Below are positions 31,259-35,548 of a DNA stretch of 35,548 bases, in pieces (the first letter of the stretch is position 1; each line of letters opens with the position of its first letter). The stretch is taken from positions 1 to 35,548 of the forward strand of contig CADCBK010000015.1 of the NCBI GenBank assembly GCA_902799665.1, written 5' to 3'. The notes below the pieces were generated by a model. The model was given only the letters and a program-made list of their open reading frames with translations. It was not told the DNA's origin and did not search any database. Both the position numbers and the translations under genes were made by a program. The DNA comes from an uncultured Spirochaetaceae bacterium (lineage in GTDB: Bacteria; Spirochaetota; Spirochaetia; Treponematales; Treponemataceae).

Positions 31259-32353
31259 CTACTTGTTCAAATAGTCCAAAACAAGCGATCCCATTTTCTT
31301 TGTGCCTACAAGCTTTCCGGCGGCTTTTACGGCCTCGCGGTCGGCTCCGGCGATGTCGCCAGTGCGCCAGCCGTCGTCCAAAACTTTGGCCACGGCGTTC
31401 TCGATGGCTTTGGCTTCCTCTTCCAGCTTAAAGTCAAAGCGCAATAGCATGGCGGCCGAAAGGATTGTGGCCAAGGGGTTGGCCAAGTCCTTTCCCGCGA
31501 TGTCGGGGGCGGAACCGTGGATCGGCTCGTAAAGGCCGGGGCCTGTTCCGTCTCCGATGCTGGCAGAGGCCAACATTCCGATAGAGCCTGTGACTTGCGC
31601 GGCCTCGTCGGTAAGAATGTCGCCGAACATGTTGCTTGTGGCGATTACGTCAAACTGGCGCGGGTTCTTTACCATTTGCATGGCGGCGTTGTCGATGTAC
31701 ATAAAGTCAAGCGCGATGTCGGAATATTCCTTGTGGACTTCCTCGGCAACCTTGCGCCACAAGCGGCTTGAGTTGAGGATGTTGGCCTTGTCCACCACTG
31801 TCAAATGCTTTTTGCGGTTTTTGGCGAACTCAAAGCCCATGCGGACGATGCGCTCGATTTCGGGCCAAGTGTATTTTTCTGTGTCCCAAGCGGTCTTTCC
31901 GTCAGCGCTTGTTCCGCGCTCTCCAAAGTAGATTCCGCCCGTAAGCTCGCGGACTACCAAAACGTCGATTCCATCGCCGGCAATCTCGTCCTTAAGCGGG
32001 CAAGCGTCCTTAAGCTGCTTCCACATTACGGCCGGGCGAAGGTTCGCGAAAACTTTCATTCCGCCGCGCAAGCCGAGCAAGGCTTTTTCCGGGCGGATCT
32101 CCGGGGCGACGTCGTCCCACTTGGGGCCGCCGACCGCTCCGAGCAAGGCCGCGTCGCTTGAAAGCGCTATGTCAAGCTGTTCCTGCGGAAGGGGATGGCC
32201 AAACTTGTCGATGGCTCCGCCGCCCGCGATTACGTTTTTATAAGTCCATTTGTGGCCGAACTTTTTGGCGACGGCGTCAAGCACGTTCACCGCTTCGGCG
32301 ACTACGTCAGGTCCGATTCCGTCTCCGGGAATCAAGGCGATTGTCTTTTCCAT
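31259..32353 (-). CDS. leuB: 3-isopropylmalate dehydrogenase
   Basis: The product is 364 residues, the normal LeuB length. Signatures include 'IALIPGDGIGPDVVAEA', 'LLGLRGGMKVFANLRPA', 'VVRELTGGIYFGERG', 'YIDNAAMQMVKNPRQFDVI', 'NMFGDILTDEAAQVTGSIG' and 'GLYEPIHGSAPDIAGKDLAN'. LeuB oxidises 3-isopropylmalate with NAD in leucine synthesis and, in the citramalate pathway, 3-methylmalate to 2-oxobutanoate. The second activity fits the cimA gene directly upstream on the same strand. GAGG lies seven bases before the ATG. It has a consensus promoter and its own terminator. Confidence 0.97.
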   Translation of the reverse strand: MEKTIALIPGDGIGPDVVAEAVNVLDAVAKKFGHKWTYKNVIAGGGAIDKFGHPLPQEQLDIALSSDAALLGAVGGPKWDDVAPEIRPEKALLGLRGGMKVFANLRPAVMWKQLKDACPLKDEIAGDGIDVLVVRELTGGIYFGERGTSADGKTAWDTEKYTWPEIERIVRMGFEFAKNRKKHLTVVDKANILNSSRLWRKVAEEVHKEYSDIALDFMYIDNAAMQMVKNPRQFDVIATSNMFGDILTDEAAQVTGSIGMLASASIGDGTGPGLYEPIHGSAPDIAGKDLANPLATILSAAMLLRFDFKLEEEAKAIENAVAKVLDDGWRTGDIAGADREAVKAAGKLVGTKKMGSLVLDYLNK

Positions 32354-32390
32354 TGCAAACCTCGTGTTTTATTTATGCTGAATTTCTTTA

Positions 32391-32419
32391 ATTATACTGA
32401 AATCCGCTCGTATTGTCAA
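32391..32419 (-). promoter_or_regulatory. consensus promoter of leuB
   Basis: Minus-strand TTGACA (32419-32414) and TATAAT (32396-32391) are perfect hexamers 17 bp apart, leaving a leader of about 30 nt. Confidence 0.88.
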
Positions 32420-32450
32420 TTCCTGCCTGTAATAGTTGTTTCGAGCGGAT
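32402..32450. promoter_or_regulatory. candidate operator dyad at the leuB promoter
   Basis: ATCCGCTCG (32402-32410) and CGAGCGGAT (32442-32450) form a perfect 9-bp inverted repeat with centres 40 bp apart. One half lies between the -35 and -10 elements and the other upstream of the -35. The placement suits repression by DNA looping or by a bound dimer. The regulator is unknown. Confidence 0.45.
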
Positions 32451-32452
32451 CT

Positions 32453-32495
32453 TCCAACTACGGCGCTCGCATAAGCCGGCTCGCGCCTAGTTGGA
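32453..32495. repeat. hairpin upstream of the leuB promoter
   Basis: TCCAACTA (32453-32460) pairs with TAGTTGGA (32488-32495), and inside these GGCGC pairs with GCGCC past a one-base bulge. On the plus strand GTCTTTTT follows, so it resembles a terminator against antisense transcription. On the minus strand no T tract follows. Confidence 0.45.
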
Positions 32496-32578
32496 GTCTT
32501 TTTGTCAGTGGGAAAAAAGCGGCGCGAAGGAACGGGGCGGCAGGCGGCACCGTGTTGTTATTGCAAGTGGTGGCTAAA

Positions 32579-32723
32579 GCGGACAAAGTGGGGCGGGACG
32601 CAGGCAAAAAAGTTTGGAGGGACCCGCCAGCGAACGCTTTGCCGCAGGCAACAAGCGCAGAGCGAAAGGCGGGAGGGCGCCAAAACTTTTTTGCCGTCGC
32701 TGGGGCCCGCCTGCTAAGTCCGC
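32579..32723. repeat. 145-bp imperfect inverted repeat (cruciform element) after cimA
   Basis: The outer arms GCGGAC (32579-32584) and GTCCGC (32718-32723) are followed inward by GGCAAAAAAGTTTGG (32603-32617) against CCAAAACTTTTTTGCC (32680-32695), then CCCGCC against GGCGGG. The element starts four bases after the cimA stop codon. It is non-coding in any convincing way. It resembles a dispersed extragenic repeat or a miniature element, and it may also limit read-through from cimA into leuB. Confidence 0.55.
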
Positions 32724-32727
32724 GTTT

Positions 32728-34329
32728 TTATACCAACTTATTAAAGTGTTTTTCAATATCCTTAATCAGCTTGTACTCAAACGAATCGACCAGCGCCATC
32801 CAGGAGGCTTCCATTACGTCGGAACTTACGCCGACCGTTGACCAGGAATCCATTCCGTCCGAGCTTTCTATCAAGACGCGGACTTTGCTGGCAGTGGCGG
32901 CCTTTCCGTCCAAGACGCGGACCTTGTAGTCGGTAAGGCGGATTTGTTCCACCGCGGGATAAAAGCGGGAGAGCGCTTTTCGCAATGCGATGTCCAAGGC
33001 GTTTACCGGGCCGTCGCCTTCGCCGGCGGTGACTTCTATTTGGTTGTCGACTTCTACTTTGATTTGGGCCGTGGCGTTGACGCCTTTTTCGGGACGCGGG
33101 TTCACGCCGTTTGTTTGGTAGTAGCGAAGCTTAAAGAAGGGCTGGTATTTTCCCATGATTTTTCGGACAAGCAATTCAAAGGAGCCGTCGGCGCCCTCAA
33201 ACTGGTAGCCTTCAAATTCAAGCTCCTTCATTCTTGCCATGATCGTCTTTACGATCGGGTCGTCCTTTGTGATGCTGGGCATGAACTTTTGAATCTTCTT
33301 TATTACCATCGAACGTCCCGCGACTTCGCTCATAAGGAAGACGCGCGCGTTTCCGACGCTTTCGGGCTCCACGTGCTCGTAGGCCGAAGGATTTTTAAGG
33401 ACCGCGTCGATGTGCATTCCGGCCTTGTGGGCAAAGGCGTTCGCGCCGACGTAGGGAAGCGCTGGATTAAGCGGAAGGTTCGTGAACTCAGCCACGCGCT
33501 TGCAAATGGAAGTGAGCGACTTTATGTTTTCGCCGGGAAGGCATTCGTAGCCCATCTTTAACTGCAAGTCGGGAATGATTGTCGAAAGGTTTGCGTTGCC
33601 CGTTCGCTCGCCAAAGCCCAAGAGGACGCCTTGCACGTGCGTGGCGCCGGCTGTGACGGCGATTAGCGAGTTGGCGACCGCAAGGCCCGAATCGTTGTGG
33701 GTGTGGATTCCGATAGCGCAAGTCCCGCCAAACTCTTTGACAACGCGCTCGACGGCTTCCTGCAATTCGTTTGGCATCGCGCCGCCCTTTGTCTCGCAAA
33801 GGTTGAGGACTTCCGCTCCGCCGTCTTTGGCGGCCTTGAGGGTTTTAAGCGCGTATTCCGGGTTGTCCTTGTAGCCTGTAAAAAAGTGCTCGGCGTCGTA
33901 AATGACGCGCATTTTGTTTTGGCGCAAAAACTCGCATGAGTCCTTTATCATAGCGAGGTTTTCTTCCTCGCTTGTGTGGAGAATTTCTGTCACATGAAAA
34001 AGCCATGACTTTCCGAAAATCACGGCCCATTCGGTTCCGGCGGAAACAAGGCTTTGAAGGTTGGTGTCCTCGCTGGGCTTTATGTCCTTTCTGCGCGTGG
34101 AGCCAAAGGCGCAAAGCTTGGAGTGGGAAAGGGGAATCTTTTTCATCTCTTGGAAAAATTCCATGTCCTTTGGATTTGAACCGGGGTTTCCGGCTTCGAT
34201 AAAGTCCACGCCCAGCTCGTCAAGCGCCTGGCAAACGTGAATCTTGTCTTGCACAGAGTAGCTGATTCCTTCGCCCTGCGCTCCGTCGCGCAAGGTGGAG
34301 TCCAAGATTTGAATTTTCTTTCCGCTCAT
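32728..34329 (-). CDS. cimA: (R)-citramalate synthase
   Basis: The product is 533 residues from the ATG at 34329. That start overlaps the upstream stop (ATGA) and is preceded by GGAAGGAAAG; the in-frame TTG at 34347 is less likely. The HMGL/LeuA-like TIM barrel shows 'ILDSTLRDGAQGEGISYSVQDKI', 'GIHTHNDSGLAVANSL', and 'GATHVQGVLLGFGERTGNAN'. A LeuA-type allosteric C-terminal domain begins near residue 400. The extra segments and length match CimA (TIGR00977 type) rather than LeuA. CimA condenses acetyl-CoA with pyruvate, starting threonine-independent isoleucine synthesis; the enzyme is often inhibited by isoleucine. leuB follows downstream after a cruciform repeat. Confidence 0.93.
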   Translation of the reverse strand: MSGKKIQILDSTLRDGAQGEGISYSVQDKIHVCQALDELGVDFIEAGNPGSNPKDMEFFQEMKKIPLSHSKLCAFGSTRRKDIKPSEDTNLQSLVSAGTEWAVIFGKSWLFHVTEILHTSEEENLAMIKDSCEFLRQNKMRVIYDAEHFFTGYKDNPEYALKTLKAAKDGGAEVLNLCETKGGAMPNELQEAVERVVKEFGGTCAIGIHTHNDSGLAVANSLIAVTAGATHVQGVLLGFGERTGNANLSTIIPDLQLKMGYECLPGENIKSLTSICKRVAEFTNLPLNPALPYVGANAFAHKAGMHIDAVLKNPSAYEHVEPESVGNARVFLMSEVAGRSMVIKKIQKFMPSITKDDPIVKTIMARMKELEFEGYQFEGADGSFELLVRKIMGKYQPFFKLRYYQTNGVNPRPEKGVNATAQIKVEVDNQIEVTAGEGDGPVNALDIALRKALSRFYPAVEQIRLTDYKVRVLDGKAATASKVRVLIESSDGMDSWSTVGVSSDVMEASWMALVDSFEYKLIKDIEKHFNKLV

Positions 34330-35528
34330 TCTTTTCTTTCCTTCCAATTACTGGCTTTTGACATGTCGTCAAAGACATCATATGTTTTTATTCCGTTTAA
34401 GTCAAACTTGTAAAGGCCGTGCTTTCCGGGATCGTAGGGCGCTCCGGCGACAACACCATAGGCGGCGCTTTCCTCGCGCTTAGTTATTTCTTTGCCGGTC
34501 CAAGGATTGACGGGCTTTTCTATTATTCCCTCAAAGGCTAGGCTTGGTGTGTCGCCGTTTGTCATAAAGGAGCCGTCGATCGTAAATTTGCGAGCGGCGT
34601 TTTTGCCGGAACCATTTTTGTCCGTAAAGTCTTTTACCATCAAAAGCGGATGGTTTTGGTCCAAGCCGTAGCCGTCGATTGAATTTCCTTCCGTAAAGAA
34701 TTCCCGCGGCCCTTCGCGTCCGGCGCCGTGGTCTGCGACAATTATTATTCTTGTGTTGTCGTAGCAGCCGTTTTTCCTTAAATAATCCATCCATTTGGCC
34801 ACAAGCTTTAGCATCGCGATGTTCGTGCTGACAGTGTCGTTGTAGGAATACGCGCCGAATTTTCCCTTGTCCGTTATTTTTTCTGAAGGAACAAAGTCCG
34901 GCGCCTGCAAGTCCATCGACGTGTGCGTAAGCATCGATTCAAGCAAAATGAAGTTTCCGTTGGGGCCGCCTGTAAAGTCAGTCAAGTCTGGCAAATAGTC
35001 AAGGACTGAGTATTTCGCTATGTAGTCGATTATGTCCGAAAAATCATCGTCGCTAGTCCACCAGTCGCCGTCGTCGTAAATGCTTTCGCGCAAAAACATC
35101 GGGCTGATTTTAAAGAACGCGAACCAAAGGAAATTCCTTTTTATCGCTTGGCTTGTCGCGTTGGGCCGAACGTTTTGCGGGTGCTCCGAAATCCACTTTG
35201 AGGCGTGCCTTTTTTCCAAGTTGTAGCCTTTGATTTTGGGATAAGGATCGCAAATCGTCATGTCTGGAATCCAATTGTAGTTGGCCCAAGACAAGTCCAC
35301 CGCCTGGCAGTCAAAGCCCGCTTGTTCCGTAAAGACGCGCGGCATAAGCAAAAGGGCTTCATTGTTCTTTTCTTTAAGGGGAACGCCGCTTCTTTTGTTC
35401 ATTTCTAGCGGAGTGTATTCGTAGCCGCCGTAAAGGGGCGGGGCGCCCAACAATGTGTGCGAGTCGTAGGAGAGCGTGTGGCTGTAAAAAGTCCAGTCCT
35501 TGTATTCTTCCTCTAGTTCAGGGAAGGA
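34326..35528 (-). CDS. sulfatase/alkaline-phosphatase superfamily membrane enzyme, C-terminal part
   Basis: The frame is open from 35528 leftwards to the TGA at 34326. Conserved-looking residues begin well before the first usable start (TTG 35453): PELEEEYKDWTFYSHTLSYD, then SHTLLGAPPLYGGYEYTP. The start is therefore missing, and the N-terminal membrane part should lie beyond the window. The Thr in HTLLG would be the nucleophile, and 'RIIIVADHGAG' supplies metal-binding Asp-His. The family includes phosphoglycerol and phosphoethanolamine transferases acting on the outer side of the membrane. An in-frame TAA at 35531-35529 interrupts the frame near the window end, suggesting a frameshift. Its stop overlaps the cimA start (ATGA), so the two are translated from one mRNA. 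Confidence 0.7.
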   Translation of the reverse strand, partial: SFPELEEEYKDWTFYSHTLSYDSHTLLGAPPLYGGYEYTPLEMNKRSGVPLKEKNNEALLLMPRVFTEQAGFDCQAVDLSWANYNWIPDMTICDPYPKIKGYNLEKRHASKWISEHPQNVRPNATSQAIKRNFLWFAFFKISPMFLRESIYDDGDWWTSDDDFSDIIDYIAKYSVLDYLPDLTDFTGGPNGNFILLESMLTHTSMDLQAPDFVPSEKITDKGKFGAYSYNDTVSTNIAMLKLVAKWMDYLRKNGCYDNTRIIIVADHGAGREGPREFFTEGNSIDGYGLDQNHPLLMVKDFTDKNGSGKNAARKFTIDGSFMTNGDTPSLAFEGIIEKPVNPWTGKEITKREESAAYGVVAGAPYDPGKHGLYKFDLNGIKTYDVFDDMSKASNWKERKE

Positions 35529-35548
35529 TTAAAAAATCGGAAGCAGAC

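Noticed and set aside
32195..32929. 244-residue plus-strand ORF
   Set aside because: It crosses the leuB start, its promoter, the cruciform repeat and the cimA end in antisense, with no recognisable domain.

Overview
The window looks like a chromosomal segment of a Treponema-type spirochaete, probably a gut or rumen relative. This rests on gene order (rplU-prp-rpmA-obgE-nadD-yqeK-LCP-rsfS; ispE-spoVG-tRNA-rplY), TTG starts with strong Shine-Dalgarno (SD) sequences, several lipoproteins and TPR proteins, and a divergent LytR-CpsA-Psr protein. No taxonomic search was possible. GC looks near balanced, with a marked taste for the codon pair GCG-GCC.

Positions 1-2900 start with the N-terminal codons of a minus-strand gene and the 3' remnant of another minus-strand gene. 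The remnant is joined at about 250-265 to a plus-strand sigma-54 activator that has lost most of its GAF domain. A YfgM-like TPR membrane protein and a lipoprotein follow in the same apparent operon.

Positions 2900-12760 are bracketed by four tRNA genes (Pro +; Gly, Arg and Val -). They carry a DUF5718-like gene and a single 8.1-kb gene for a 2706-residue exported protein. That protein has long Trp-bearing helical regions, a central membrane hairpin, a glycine/alanine-rich segment and a C-terminal papain/C39-like cysteine peptidase (Cys2523, His2640, Asp2664). It is the strongest candidate for an undescribed system. The tRNA-Pro 3' end is copied 186 bp downstream, which suggests past integration.

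Positions 12800-27860 are mostly core genes: a leaderless ComFB fusion protein (-), the ribosome/GTPase cluster rplU to rsfS, a small acidic protein (-), ispE (near-leaderless)-spoVG-tRNA-Gln-rplY, then tilS, an exported TPR protein with Asp-rich loops, an HtrA-like lipoprotein and lepA. Ribosome assembly and translation (L21, L27, Prp, ObgE, RsfS, L25, TilS, EF4) are heavily represented.

Positions 27854-35548 are all minus strand. A truncated sulfatase-family enzyme is translationally coupled to citramalate synthase (cimA). A cruciform repeat and a strong promoter precede leuB. A peptidyl-prolyl isomerase/chaperone (ppiD-like) and a Maf/DUF115 glycosyltransferase end tail-to-tail with lepA. 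CimA and LeuB belong to the pyruvate-citramalate route to isoleucine. Many promoters match TTGACA/TATAAT with 16-18 bp spacing, and several hairpin terminators separate the transcription units.
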